From a virus: DNA of 47,938 nucleotides. The notes beneath the pieces are model-generated. The model was not told where the DNA came from. It saw only the letters and a program-made list of their open reading frames with translations, and did no database searches. A program made the position numbers and the translations under genes. This document shows positions 15,570 through 22,782 of the stretch, in pieces; within the stretch, counting starts at the first letter, position 1, and every line of letters begins with the position of its first letter. Location of the stretch: the IMG/VR virus record IMGVR_UViG_3300027862_000001, positions 1 through 47,938 of that record; one strand, given 5' to 3'.

Positions 15570-15883
15570 GCCTCAGCCACCTTCTCAGACAGCGCGGTCT
15601 CCTCGGCGATCAGGCGCTCGAGCTGCTCGCGGATTCCGGGATAGCTAACCTCAGCAAAGCTGAGGATGGTGGACAGTACCGCTGCCCAAGACTCAGGGTG
15701 CTCGATCTTCTCGGCAAGCAAGCGCTCGATTGTGAATTGTTGAAAGGGTGCCCCGATCTTCACGGCCTTATGACATAGCGCGAGGATCTGGATCCGGATC
15801 CTGTGGAGGCGTTCGACCTCAGTGATCGGGGTCGGACCTCCACGCGCTTCAATTCGCTTCAGCATGTCGTCGAGTTTGTTCAT
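15566..15883 (-). CDS. helical protein, unknown
   Basis: 105 aa from ATG 15883, which forms an ATGA overlap with the membrane-protein gene before it. Predominantly helical and charged: MNKLDDMLKRIEARGG, LHRIRIQILALCHKAVK, and a C-terminal Glu/Leu helix. No enzyme motif seen. It is likely a small accessory protein of the early unit. Confidence 0.55.
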   Translation of the reverse strand: MNKLDDMLKRIEARGGPTPITEVERLHRIRIQILALCHKAVKIGAPFQQFTIERLLAEKIEHPESWAAVLSTILSFAEVSYPGIREQLERLIAEETALSEKVAEA

Positions 15884-16143
15884 CTCAGCACCAAGAGCAT
15901 CATGACTTCGTAAGTTATCACCAATGCGTATCCCGCCTGAATCCAATCAGTCACCCGGCGCGCCTTGATCGCGTAGAGAATCGCACAGCCAAGCCCCGTC
16001 AGAAAAAGCTTCGCAATCCAGAACCACACCGAACCCAGCAATCCGGCCATGAACGGATTTAACTCCTCGAATCCACGATCGACCAGTAGAATCGTAAGCG
16101 CCCCATCTAAAACACTCATCATGAAAATCAAAAACAACCTCAT
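15880..16143 (-). CDS. DUF5658-like membrane protein
   Basis: 87 aa from ATG 16143, with GGAG six bases upstream. Three hydrophobic helices: about 1-22 (MRLFLIFMMSVLDGALTILL), 32-55 and 65-86. The N-terminal pattern, with LDGALT followed by a short EELNPFMAGLL turn, resembles the DUF5658 family of small membrane proteins. Function unknown. It is tightly coupled on both sides. Confidence 0.6.
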   Translation of the reverse strand: MRLFLIFMMSVLDGALTILLVDRGFEELNPFMAGLLGSVWFWIAKLFLTGLGCAILYAIKARRVTDWIQAGYALVITYEVMMLLVLR

Positions 16144-16316
16144 AAGAGCTCCAAACCGAGCACCCGCATCTTCAGTTTCCAACCGTTCACTTTTCGAGCG
16201 TCTTTCGGAGGCATGTAAACGAGCCGATTTTCATCCACAAAACCTTCCCGATGCTCAGATGTTTTTTGCTTGTTTCTGTCATGCCTCAATCTCACCAGCG
16301 TCTTCGTCAGTTCCAT
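16140..16316 (-). CDS. 58-aa basic protein, unknown
   Basis: Frame from ATG 16316 to a TGA that overlaps the next ATG (16143). Starts MELTKTLVRLRHDRNKQ and ends KLKMRVLGLELL. It contains VDENRLVYMPPKDARKVNGW, which looks like a folded beta segment. It overlaps the transglycosylase end by 10 bases. No family recognised. Confidence 0.5.
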   Translation of the reverse strand: MELTKTLVRLRHDRNKQKTSEHREGFVDENRLVYMPPKDARKVNGWKLKMRVLGLELL

Positions 16317-16687
16317 TGCAGTCTCCGCGTCACAAATTGTTCGTATCTCTCACGGTGCTTCGGGATCGCTGAATTGTACCTAGACCACCATTTCTCCTCA
16401 TGTCCATATCGTCGCTTGAGAATTTTCAAAAGCCTTGCACCCACTTCCAGGTTGTACCGCGAATCGCTAAGCAGGCGGCAGGGAGATAGCTTCCATCGTT
16501 CAATCCACACATCATTGATCTGTGCCAGTCCCCAATCACAGGTTGCGAAGCACGCCTTTTGCCGGTGAACGATCCGGCAGGCTTTGACTGCGCGAAAGCT
16601 ACTCTCTTGCGCGATGATTGCCGTGAAGATCTCGGGCTCGATGCCGTGCTTTAAGGCGATCATTGCGATGAGGACGAGAAGTTTCAT
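16307..16687 (-). CDS. lytic transglycosylase (SLT-like)
   Basis: 126 aa from ATG 16687 (ATGA overlap with the previous gene). HGIEPEIFTAIIAQESSFR supplies the catalytic Glu28 in the ESSF motif. CDWGLAQIND is the GLAQIN motif, and NLEVGARLLKILKRRYG plus RYNSAI complete a soluble-lytic-transglycosylase fold. Unusually it is in the early unit and not with the lysis genes, and its short hydrophobic N-terminus (MKLLVLIAMIAL) could direct export. It might modify the wall or help an early process; a virion role is less likely from position. Cys pairs (CRIVHRQKACFATC) are notable. Confidence 0.8.
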   Translation of the reverse strand: MKLLVLIAMIALKHGIEPEIFTAIIAQESSFRAVKACRIVHRQKACFATCDWGLAQINDVWIERWKLSPCRLLSDSRYNLEVGARLLKILKRRYGHEEKWWSRYNSAIPKHRERYEQFVTRRLQWN

Positions 16688-16851
16688 TTGCGCACGATCC
16701 AGATCGAAACTGCGAAAAACCCCAAGCAGATCGTAAGGCTGAAATAGGTTTTGCCGAAATACGCATCCATTCTCCACTGGCGCGCACTTTCAAAGGTATA
16801 TGCGTGGACTTGCACAGGACCTACTTTTTTACTTACCGCTGTCTTTTTCAT
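16684..16851 (-). CDS. 55-aa membrane protein
   Basis: ATG 16851 overlaps the upstream TGA and the frame ends in an ATGA with the transglycosylase. It starts MKKTAVSKKVGPVQVHAY and has a C-terminal membrane helix (FSLTICLGFFAVSIWIV) ending RK. Being coupled directly to the transglycosylase, it may serve as its membrane partner. No family known. Confidence 0.55.
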   Translation of the reverse strand: MKKTAVSKKVGPVQVHAYTFESARQWRMDAYFGKTYFSLTICLGFFAVSIWIVRK

Positions 16852-17042
16852 TTCAGCAACCCTCGGATTTTCATCTCTCGCGCAAGGTCTTCAAGGTTGA
16901 TCTCTACTGCTTCGCCGTCTGTAGTGATTGCAGAAAACTTGCCGACATGCTTGATCTGCTCTCCGTTCACTTTCACGTCCGCGCCGGCGTTCAGTGCTTT
17001 GTTGATCCTGTTCACATAGCAGATATCGATGTCAACTTTCAT
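16848..17042 (-). CDS. small alpha/beta protein, unknown
   Basis: 64 aa with a strong start: AGGAGG six bases before ATG 17042. Starts MKVDIDICYVNRINKAL, then DVKVNGEQIKHV and TTDGEAVEINLEDL. It looks like a compact folded domain with no active-site motif. Coupled downstream by ATGA. Confidence 0.65.
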   Translation of the reverse strand: MKVDIDICYVNRINKALNAGADVKVNGEQIKHVGKFSAITTDGEAVEINLEDLAREMKIRGLLK

Positions 17043-17053
17043 TGCATGCCTCC

Positions 17054-17260
17054 TTAATCTGGCGACCGCGGAGGTTCTGGATCTCCGGGAAAGCGTCCGA
17101 CCAGCTCGAAGTAAAGTTTAGACATGCTGTTGGCGGCTGCGTCGAATGCGCGCACTTCCCGCGTTGCCCTCAATCTTTTAGGATCTCTCCTGTCTGCCGC
17201 CGCGTTAAGTGTCCGATAAACATGCTCAATGTACATCGCGAATCTCTGATTAGCTGTCAT
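17054..17260 (-). CDS. small helical protein, unknown
   Basis: 68 aa, ATG 17260 overlapping the upstream TGA. Starts MTANQRFAMYIEHVYRTLN. Charged helices and a Pro-rich end (FPGDPEPPRSPD). No motif recognised. Confidence 0.5.
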   Translation of the reverse strand: MTANQRFAMYIEHVYRTLNAAADRRDPKRLRATREVRAFDAAANSMSKLYFELVGRFPGDPEPPRSPD

Positions 17261-17409
17261 GGTTTGTGCCTGCTACCGTCGAGGTTCACGATCTCCGGGA
17301 AAGCGTTTGAGACGGCTCGCTCAAAATGATCTTCTGCTAACAGTGCCTGAAGCGCTTTGAGTAAGGCCTGCGCACGTACCTGTGCAATGTAATTTTTTGG
17401 GCGTTTCAT
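17257..17409 (-). CDS. 50-aa helical protein, unknown
   Basis: Frame from ATG 17409 (overlapping the lipoprotein TGA) to a TGA overlapping the next ATG. Starts MKRPKNYIAQVRAQALLKAL, continues as a Leu/Ala amphipathic helix, and ends HKP. The start/stop coupling on both sides is the main support. Confidence 0.5.
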   Translation of the reverse strand: MKRPKNYIAQVRAQALLKALQALLAEDHFERAVSNAFPEIVNLDGSRHKP

Positions 17410-17594
17410 CCGAGACACCCGTAGGTTTTGACCCATTCTGCATCGGGGCAGAAGGGCTGCCCACCATCAGGATTTTGGATCTTGCCGCACTTGGGAAATT
17501 CGGGGCAAGGTATTGAAGCCTGCTCATCGTCCACATGTCCTCCACATCCACTCAGACTTAACAACACCATCAGTAGCGCTCGTCGATTTTTCAC
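17406..17594 (-). CDS. small Cys-rich lipoprotein
   Basis: 62 aa from GTG 17594 (GTGA overlap upstream). MKNRRALLMVLLSLSGCGG is a lipoprotein signal peptide with lipobox LSGC. The mature part has four more Cys residues (PCPEFPKCGK, PFCPDAEW, YGC). It is the second lipoprotein of the early unit. Receptor masking or superinfection exclusion is a plausible role by analogy, not shown. Confidence 0.7.
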   Translation of the reverse strand: MKNRRALLMVLLSLSGCGGHVDDEQASIPCPEFPKCGKIQNPDGGQPFCPDAEWVKTYGCLG

Positions 17595-17839
17595 GGCACA
17601 TCTCCTTTGCGTAGTTGTAGGTTAAACGAATTTTTCCACTCACGTCTTGCGAGGTCGTGCATGTATTCAAGCCGCGTATGGTAGAGGCAGGGAAAGCACA
17701 CGAGAAGCATCTCACCTTCCGCGCTGAAATCTGCGGGCGCGAAGCCTAGTACGATCTCCCGCTGCGCCCTTTCCTCTTTGCAGCAAAAGCAGCGAAAGAT
17801 CTCGCGCCCGCTGAGTTCAAACTTGATGGAAGGTTTCAC
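17591..17839 (-). CDS. zinc-binding protein, unknown
   Basis: 82 aa from GTG 17839. FRCFCCKEER (Cys-x-Cys-Cys) pairs with LLVCFPCLYH (CxxC) about 30 residues later, a likely zinc site. The C-terminus is basic. No known family. It overlaps the lipoprotein start by GTGA. Confidence 0.6.
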   Translation of the reverse strand: MKPSIKFELSGREIFRCFCCKEERAQREIVLGFAPADFSAEGEMLLVCFPCLYHTRLEYMHDLARREWKNSFNLQLRKGDVP

Positions 17840-17907
17840 GATCGATCTCTATTGCATTCCATGTGCCACGGTAACCCGTTGATCTCTCGATCTCCCACAT
17901 GGGTCAT
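17836..17907 (-). CDS. possible 23-aa peptide
   Basis: ATG 17907 is preceded by GGGA and the frame ends in a GTGA overlap with the following gene. Starts MTHVGDREINGLPWHMEC. Too short to judge; only the coupling argues for translation. Confidence 0.25.
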   Translation of the reverse strand: MTHVGDREINGLPWHMECNRDRS

Positions 17908-17931
17908 TTCCCGTAGCTGGGTCCCAAAAAA

Positions 17932-18177
17932 CTACCCACGTGCTTTGGGGAATCGCGATGGACGCCCTCCGGCCAACTCCTGGATGGATTCCAAGGCCAG
18001 ATCCGATGCGCCCTTTGCGATCATGGAACCCACGAAAGCCTTGGTAGCGATCAAAAGCGCTCCATACCAGTGGGCGATTTCCTCAGGCGAGAGGATATTT
18101 TTTAAGTCGCCTTTGAAGATGTGGATGATCAGGGCCTCAGCCTTGTCTTCCATGCTCTTTCGATAGAGAGCGATCAT
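17932..18177 (-). CDS. helical protein, unknown
   Basis: 81 aa, coupled to the nuclease gene by an ATGA overlap at 18174-18177. Starts MIALYRKSMEDKAEAL. A mostly helical middle (IAHWYGALLIATKAFVGSM) and a short basic end. No motif recognised. Confidence 0.55.
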   Translation of the reverse strand: MIALYRKSMEDKAEALIIHIFKGDLKNILSPEEIAHWYGALLIATKAFVGSMIAKGASDLALESIQELAGGRPSRFPKARG

Positions 18178-19985
18178 CTGACACCTCGCACAGGATAGGC
18201 GACGATCGGCAGTAGTGCATCCACAACGACTTGCAGGGGGGTCCCGAAGCCCGAGGTAAAGGCAACGTAGGTGCCTGGCTTTGGGGGCTCTTCGCGTACG
18301 AGCGCTGCGATCGCACCGGTACCCTGCACGGCGCCGCGGTCTGCCAAACGGAAGTCTGCAGTCTGTAGGGACGTAGCGATCTCGGATGCCACGTGCGCCG
18401 CGTATTCGTCGAGCATCGTGAAGGGTTCGGGTGGGATGCAGTTCACAAAGAGCTTGATCGGTAGTTTGCCTGCGATCGTGTACTGTGCGGTATCTATCGA
18501 GATCTCGGTCACTGAGCCGGGCTGTGTGATCGTGATTTTCTTTCCAGCTTCTAACGCCTCTGCCACTTTCTGAACTTCGAGTGCTCGCGCCTCATCAGCC
18601 TTGAACGCTTCTTTTGTTTTGCGCGCAACCTCAGCCTTCTCGAGGGTCTCCTTGTCTGCGAGTGCCTTCAATGCAGCAAGACGTTGCTTCTCAGCTTTTG
18701 CGGCTACCGCGGCCGCTAGCTTCGCCTCAAGCGCTTCGATCGAATCATCCTCGGAGGGTTTAGTCTCCACAAGCTTCGCCTTCCTCTTACGCCCCTTCTC
18801 CTCAGGAATCGCATTCTTGTCATTCGGCGGAGCATCGGGCGGGACGACGCCTTGCGCTCGCTGCGCTTTCAAAACCTCATCAGGTACCGTGGACTCATCC
18901 ACGATGATCGAGGTCTTTGCGGGCGCCCCTTTGCAGCCTTCGTGCGCGGAAACGCTGTGCCCCGGGGGGCGCTTGCCTATGCTCTCCCCGCACGTCGTAC
19001 ATTTCGTCTCGACCCAACCCGCGCCATCGGTCGGGTGCGCGCCGTTTGTCGGGTTGCTTGTGCCTACCGGGGTCTGTGCCTGCTTGATTCTCGCTAACAA
19101 ACTCATGGTTTGATCCTCTTTCGTTGGTATAGATGCTTGAGGCTGATTTTCGTTTCGCTGGGCTGCCAAGGTGAGTCTTTGCTTTAGCATCGCAGCCGGG
19201 CTCTTGAGGCAAATTGCCGCATAAGGGCAGCCGTGGTACTTGGTGCACATTCCCTTGGCGATGCCCGTCTGTGGGATTCCTTCGTCGGAAGTCGCACCTT
19301 CGAGCTTCAGCAGCCCTTCGCCAAGCCTCTGCGCGCGGTCCCATCCGAGGTCAATCTCGGGACGGGTCAGAGCTGCCCCACGAGGTTCGCACAAGATGGC
19401 ACCCTTGGTTTGCGCGTACAGATGCCGCACATACACGCCAGGAGTGTTGGGCGGTAGCCAAGCAAGAAGCGCTTTCGCGTAAAGAAGCATCGGCAAGCTT
19501 TTCTTGACCTGCTCTTCAGTCATCGACCACTTCTCAATTGAACTTGTGGTCTTGTAATCGTCCACTTGGGGGAAAATAGGATCGAGATATGCGAGATCGA
19601 TGTATCCCTCTAAAGGGACGCCGTGAATCTTGAGCACCGAGTGCGCGTAGTCGTACATGCCGGATGCTCTTGTGCTTTTCGTGCGACCGTCCAGCCCGAG
19701 CTCAGGGTAAACGTGCGGATCAGGGAGCTTCTCAGGCAAGTACTGACGCAAAGATCGCAGGCGGGGCGCAAGGAGATCTTGCCCCTCCAGTGCGAGATGC
19801 TCTAACTGCGCGTGCATCTTGTCACCGAGTTCTTGCGCTTTAAACCTCTCCTTAGGCAACCTGAGGATCTTATCGTAATACGGAATCCTCTCGCAGTCCG
19901 CGAACGCTTGCAGCGTAGAAGGACTGAAATGGTGCCACTTCTGGAGTGCCCGATCATACGACGCAATGAGAGTCTTCTCAGCCAT
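18174..19985 (-). CDS. Cas4/RecB-like PD-(D/E)XK nuclease fused to a zinc-finger/coiled-coil protein
   Basis: 603 aa. The first 265 residues are a RecB/Cas4-type nuclease: FSPSTLQAFADC (C31), GDKMHAQLE (H58), LEGYIDLAYLD (D130), QVDDYKTTS (D143, K145), a QxxxY-like helix (about 159-169), and C247-x5-C253-x5-C259, which with C31 can hold a 4Fe-4S cluster. From residue 294 a different protein begins: MSLLARIKQAQ, a CTTCGES..HEGC zinc finger (about 330-355), a long A/K/E coiled coil (about 415-500) and a beta-rich end. M294 (base 19106) has AGAGGA about 8 nt upstream, so an internal start may make the second half alone. Likely an exonuclease for recombination or host DNA processing. Confidence 0.8.
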   Translation of the reverse strand: MAEKTLIASYDRALQKWHHFSPSTLQAFADCERIPYYDKILRLPKERFKAQELGDKMHAQLEHLALEGQDLLAPRLRSLRQYLPEKLPDPHVYPELGLDGRTKSTRASGMYDYAHSVLKIHGVPLEGYIDLAYLDPIFPQVDDYKTTSSIEKWSMTEEQVKKSLPMLLYAKALLAWLPPNTPGVYVRHLYAQTKGAILCEPRGAALTRPEIDLGWDRAQRLGEGLLKLEGATSDEGIPQTGIAKGMCTKYHGCPYAAICLKSPAAMLKQRLTLAAQRNENQPQASIPTKEDQTMSLLARIKQAQTPVGTSNPTNGAHPTDGAGWVETKCTTCGESIGKRPPGHSVSAHEGCKGAPAKTSIIVDESTVPDEVLKAQRAQGVVPPDAPPNDKNAIPEEKGRKRKAKLVETKPSEDDSIEALEAKLAAAVAAKAEKQRLAALKALADKETLEKAEVARKTKEAFKADEARALEVQKVAEALEAGKKITITQPGSVTEISIDTAQYTIAGKLPIKLFVNCIPPEPFTMLDEYAAHVASEIATSLQTADFRLADRGAVQGTGAIAALVREEPPKPGTYVAFTSGFGTPLQVVVDALLPIVAYPVRGVR

Positions 19986-20244
19986 CGGCGCTCATCAGCT
20001 CATCTGCCCAGATCTCCAGCGCGACGAGCGCGCCTGCCTGAAAGGACTCCTCGCGCGCTGGGCTGTCGATCATCATGTACATTTTGCGATGATCCGCGAT
20101 CCTCTGCCCGAGCGTGAACGCCTGCCCACAGAGTATGTCGCCGATCAGAATGATTCCTGCGAGCTGAAACGCCTCAGCGGATTTTTTCCACTCTTCGTGG
20201 GAGCGCTCAAGCCGCGCGACGTATTGCTTCTCTCGCAGATTCAT
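19978..20244 (-). CDS. helical protein, unknown
   Basis: 88 aa, overlapping the nuclease start and coupled upstream by ATGA. Starts MNLREKQYVARLERSHEEWK. Helical, with a hydrophobic middle (AGIILIGDILCGQAF) and an acidic end. No recognised family. Confidence 0.55.
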   Translation of the reverse strand: MNLREKQYVARLERSHEEWKKSAEAFQLAGIILIGDILCGQAFTLGQRIADHRKMYMMIDSPAREESFQAGALVALEIWADELMSADG

Positions 20245-20489
20245 TTTTCAAACCCCGCGCTCTTTAAGGCTTTGAGGATCAACACCCAGATCGATAAGGA
20301 AAGCCTTGCGTGCCCTGCAACACGCCCGACGCGCTGCACTTTATCCCAAACCCCGCGTCGCATGACTGCGACTTGATAATTCCCACGCTTTGGATCGCTT
20401 GAGGTTCCATCATTTGAAAGGATCATGAGTCCGATCGGCGTCTGCCGTCCCGTTATTGCACTATGCAATTCCACTTTAATCACAATCAT
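20241..20489 (-). CDS. small beta-rich protein, unknown
   Basis: 82 aa from ATG 20489, which overlaps the TGA of the small TM gene upstream. Starts MIVIKVELHSAITGRQ, with strands LIGLMILSND and YQVAVMRRG, and ends in a helix. No motif recognised. The longer frame to 20522 lacks coupling and is less likely. Confidence 0.55.
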   Translation of the reverse strand: MIVIKVELHSAITGRQTPIGLMILSNDGTSSDPKRGNYQVAVMRRGVWDKVQRVGRVAGHARLSLSIWVLILKALKSAGFEK

Positions 20490-20602
20490 GGTTTCTCGTA
20501 CTCTTTCCAGCACCAGACGCACAGCGCAATGTACCCAACCACTACAAGTGTCGCGAAGCCTGCCTTGATAGCGATTATCGGATCCAACTCACTCGCCTCC
20601 AT
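20486..20602 (-). CDS. 38-aa membrane peptide
   Basis: ATG 20602 to TGA 20486, ATGA-coupled to the next gene. Starts MEASELDPIIAIKAG, a TM helix (FATLVVVGYIALCVWCW) follows, then KEYEKP. Single-pass peptide of unknown function. Confidence 0.5.
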   Translation of the reverse strand: MEASELDPIIAIKAGFATLVVVGYIALCVWCWKEYEKP

Positions 20603-20789
20603 AGGTATCACCGATAAGCCCGCGCGCTACTCTGTCAACTCTATCTCGATGCTGCTGGGCCTTGATCGCTTCTTGTCGCGCACGTTGTTTCTGTTCAAGC
20701 AAAACCTCAAGCACCCATTGCCCGATCAGATCTGTACGCTCGTCTGAAGCAAAGCCACGCGCCTTCAAAAACTCTCGTAGAGTTTTCAT
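20589..20789 (-). CDS. small helical protein, unknown
   Basis: 66 aa, ATGA-coupled upstream at 20786-20789. Starts MKTLREFLKARGF. The N-terminal (M)KTLxEFL pattern recurs in 21088-21396 (MTLLEFLDQ) and 21581-22282 (MKKTLTEFLEG), so these three may be diverged duplicates or share a docking helix. The remainder is a Q/R/A coiled coil. Confidence 0.55.
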   Translation of the reverse strand: MKTLREFLKARGFASDERTDLIGQWVLEVLLEQKQRARQEAIKAQQHRDRVDRVARGLIGDTYGGE

Positions 20790-21091
20790 TTCTTATCCTC
20801 TCTCCGCGCTGCGCATCGAAACTTTCGCCCTCTATTTTTTGTCCAAACGATCAGCGCCAGCACGCACCATGCGGTATTCCCAAGAACGAGTGCGAGCCCC
20901 GCTGCGAACGAGAACCACTGGTCGAGTGAGGGATAGTAAAAGCAGTTCCACCACCCCCAGAGTGCGAAGAAGACCCAAGCCGGCCAGTAGACACCCTTAA
21001 TCTCCCGATCCTTCCAAAGCCTGTGGGCATTTTTCCACGTGAGGATCGCGCCGCCTGCCTCAAACACTGCATTGATCAGATCCGTTTTCAT
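20786..21091 (-). CDS. multi-pass membrane protein, unknown
   Basis: 101 aa from ATG 21091, which makes an ATGA overlap with the upstream stop. MKTDLINAVFEAGGAILTW leads into three hydrophobic helices (about 35-52 WPAWVFFALWGWWNCF, 58-75, 78-92) and a basic cytoplasmic tail. The N-terminal helix pattern is seen in uncharacterised phage membrane proteins. No function known. Confidence 0.6.
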   Translation of the reverse strand: MKTDLINAVFEAGGAILTWKNAHRLWKDREIKGVYWPAWVFFALWGWWNCFYYPSLDQWFSFAAGLALVLGNTAWCVLALIVWTKNRGRKFRCAARREDKK

Positions 21092-21396
21092 TTTCTGTTT
21101 CTCAATCGCCATTTCGAGACAATCGTAAGCTCTGCCTTGACCGCTTCGAGTTCCTTCTTGAGTTCTCGAATCTGATCAGAGTGCTCAGAGATGCCCTCTA
21201 CACAGTTAGAGATCCTTTTGTCGTGATAGTTCATCCACTCATTCACCAACGCTAGTGTGTGCTGCTCGGCTGTATCGAAGCTTTGCTCGATCCAGTCCCC
21301 GATCGCCCCGACCATCGTGCGCAGTTCGCGCGGAGGGAACGTTAGAACTCGCGGCGGGGAGCCAGCCTTTTGGTCTAAGAACTCAAGGAGAGTCAT
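21088..21396 (-). CDS. coiled-coil protein, unknown
   Basis: 102 aa from ATG 21396 (ATGA overlap). MTLLEFLDQKAG at the start, then a folded segment (RELRTMVGAIGDWIEQSF), and a C-terminal coiled coil (HSDQIRELKKELEAVKAEL). Related in style to 21581-22282. Confidence 0.55.
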   Translation of the reverse strand: MTLLEFLDQKAGSPPRVLTFPPRELRTMVGAIGDWIEQSFDTAEQHTLALVNEWMNYHDKRISNCVEGISEHSDQIRELKKELEAVKAELTIVSKWRLRNRK

Positions 21397-21581
21397 GGAA
21401 CTTCCCCCTCGTAGGTCGCGCGGAAGCCCGCGCCGCTCTCCCACTCTGCGCGGTAGTTCTGCTTTGATTTCGTCTCGATCTTCAGGTCCGTTAAAACCAG
21501 CGGCGCGTTTACACGCTCCCTGATGTACTCGATAACTAGCACCTTGAGCACCGCCTCATCTACCTCGACCTTGATCTTCAT
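21393..21581 (-). CDS. small protein, unknown
   Basis: 62 aa from ATG 21581, which shares its A with the TAA of the upstream gene. Starts MKIKVEVDEAVLKVLVIEY. Beta-rich C-terminus (YRAEWESGAGFRATYEG). The longer frame to 21698 lies inside the upstream gene and is rejected. Confidence 0.55.
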   Translation of the reverse strand: MKIKVEVDEAVLKVLVIEYIRERVNAPLVLTDLKIETKSKQNYRAEWESGAGFRATYEGEVP

Positions 21582-22282
21582 TATCGTACCTTTCTCTCGT
21601 GGTAGTAAGCTCGCATCTTGTTCGCGACCTCGAGGGCTGCTTTGATCTGATCGTCGCCCGCTGTGTTCTTGCTGAGCATCATCCTCCAGTGTGCCCACGC
21701 CTCGATCCCGCAGGCTGCGGCTATGTCCCTCCCAAGTAGCACAAAGGCAGGTTCACCGGGTTCACGTTTTTCCAGGCACGACCCGTGTACGAGGTCATCC
21801 AGCTTGGGTGGCGCGCGCTCACTCTCGCGCAGATCCTCTAACTCTGCTGCGACTTTCGCCGTCTCGCGCGCATTGAGGGTGTCAGAGCGGAATTTTTTCT
21901 CCAACTCTTTCAGGCGCTTCCTTAAGTCTGAAATGTCATCGACCGTACTGTCGACGCGCTTGTACAGGACGTTGCGTCTCACATCATGATTGAGCAGCTC
22001 GACCTTAACCTCATCGACTGCCTCCTTGAGCGCATCAACGCGGCGGAGGATCGAGGTGATAGGCGCATCCAGTGTGGCGCCAGAGAATTTTTTCTCCAGA
22101 CTGTCTACTTTAGACTTTAAATCGCGCTCCACGGCTGCGATCATCCTGTCACAGTGCTGGAGGTCCGCGCCGCGGGTCAAATCCAAGTAGTCGCTGACCG
22201 CGTAGACCAGCTTCTTGGTCGGATTCCCAAACCACTGGATGATCCCGAGTCCCTCTAAAAATTCTGTGAGTGTCTTTTTCAT
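21581..22282 (-). CDS. long coiled-coil protein, unknown
   Basis: 233 aa. MKKTLTEFLEGLGI opens it. Residues about 45-150 are heptad-rich coiled coil (VERDLKSKVDSLEKKF, VDALKEAVDEVKVEL, ISDLRKRLKELEKKF). The last 60 residues form a globular helical part (FVLLGRDIAAACGIEAWAHW, LEVANKMRAYYHE). No enzyme motif. It probably oligomerises. Coupled on both sides by ATGA/TAATG overlaps. Confidence 0.6.
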   Translation of the reverse strand: MKKTLTEFLEGLGIIQWFGNPTKKLVYAVSDYLDLTRGADLQHCDRMIAAVERDLKSKVDSLEKKFSGATLDAPITSILRRVDALKEAVDEVKVELLNHDVRRNVLYKRVDSTVDDISDLRKRLKELEKKFRSDTLNARETAKVAAELEDLRESERAPPKLDDLVHGSCLEKREPGEPAFVLLGRDIAAACGIEAWAHWRMMLSKNTAGDDQIKAALEVANKMRAYYHERKVR

Positions 22283-22521
22283 TTCAGGTTCAACCTCCGT
22301 TTGAGTTTCAAGAGTTCCAGTGGTGTGAAGTCTCCACTCTTCATTGTCTTGAGCTTCCCGATGCGTCCTTCCACCGGCTTTGCCAGTTCATCCGCCAACG
22401 CTTTGCGCAGCCGCTCGTAATACTCAGGGCGCTGCGTCTTGAAGCGGATCGGCTTGCGCCGCTTCTCTGGCTTCTTCGCGTAGAAGGGCTCGCGTGGGGG
22501 CTGATCAAAGTTATCTTCCAT
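22279..22521 (-). CDS. small basic protein, unknown
   Basis: 80 aa, coupled downstream by ATGA. Starts MEDNFDQPPREPFYAKKPEK, rich in K, R and P, with a C-terminal helix (LLKLKRRLNLK). It could bind nucleic acid. No family known. Confidence 0.55.
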   Translation of the reverse strand: MEDNFDQPPREPFYAKKPEKRRKPIRFKTQRPEYYERLRKALADELAKPVEGRIGKLKTMKSGDFTPLELLKLKRRLNLK

Positions 22522-22768
22522 GGATGACCCTAAGATTTTCCAAACTCTCGTGAATGATGGTCACAGCGTGCCCTGCAATGGCAAAGCGAAGCCAGCGAGT
22601 CTCCGGTGAGAGTGGGGCTCCGCTTGAATCGCCGACGCCCGCGGCAAGGAGCGCGTGGAACTCATCGTTGGCGAAGACGATCGTGAACTCGTGCGGGAGC
22701 TGCGCGCCTGCCTCCAAGCATCGCACCAGCTCGTCTTCGATCGCGTTGAAGATGGGATTAGGACTCAT
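22511..22768 (-). CDS. small acidic protein, unknown
   Basis: 85 aa. Starts MSPNPIFNAIEDELVRCLE. Mixed alpha/beta (HEFTIVFANDEFHALLAAG; LRFAIAGHAVTIIHES). It overlaps the next gene by 11 bases. No motif recognised. Confidence 0.55.
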   Translation of the reverse strand: MSPNPIFNAIEDELVRCLEAGAQLPHEFTIVFANDEFHALLAAGVGDSSGAPLSPETRWLRFAIAGHAVTIIHESLENLRVIHGR

Positions 22769-22782
22769 GGGGGTTGGATGCG

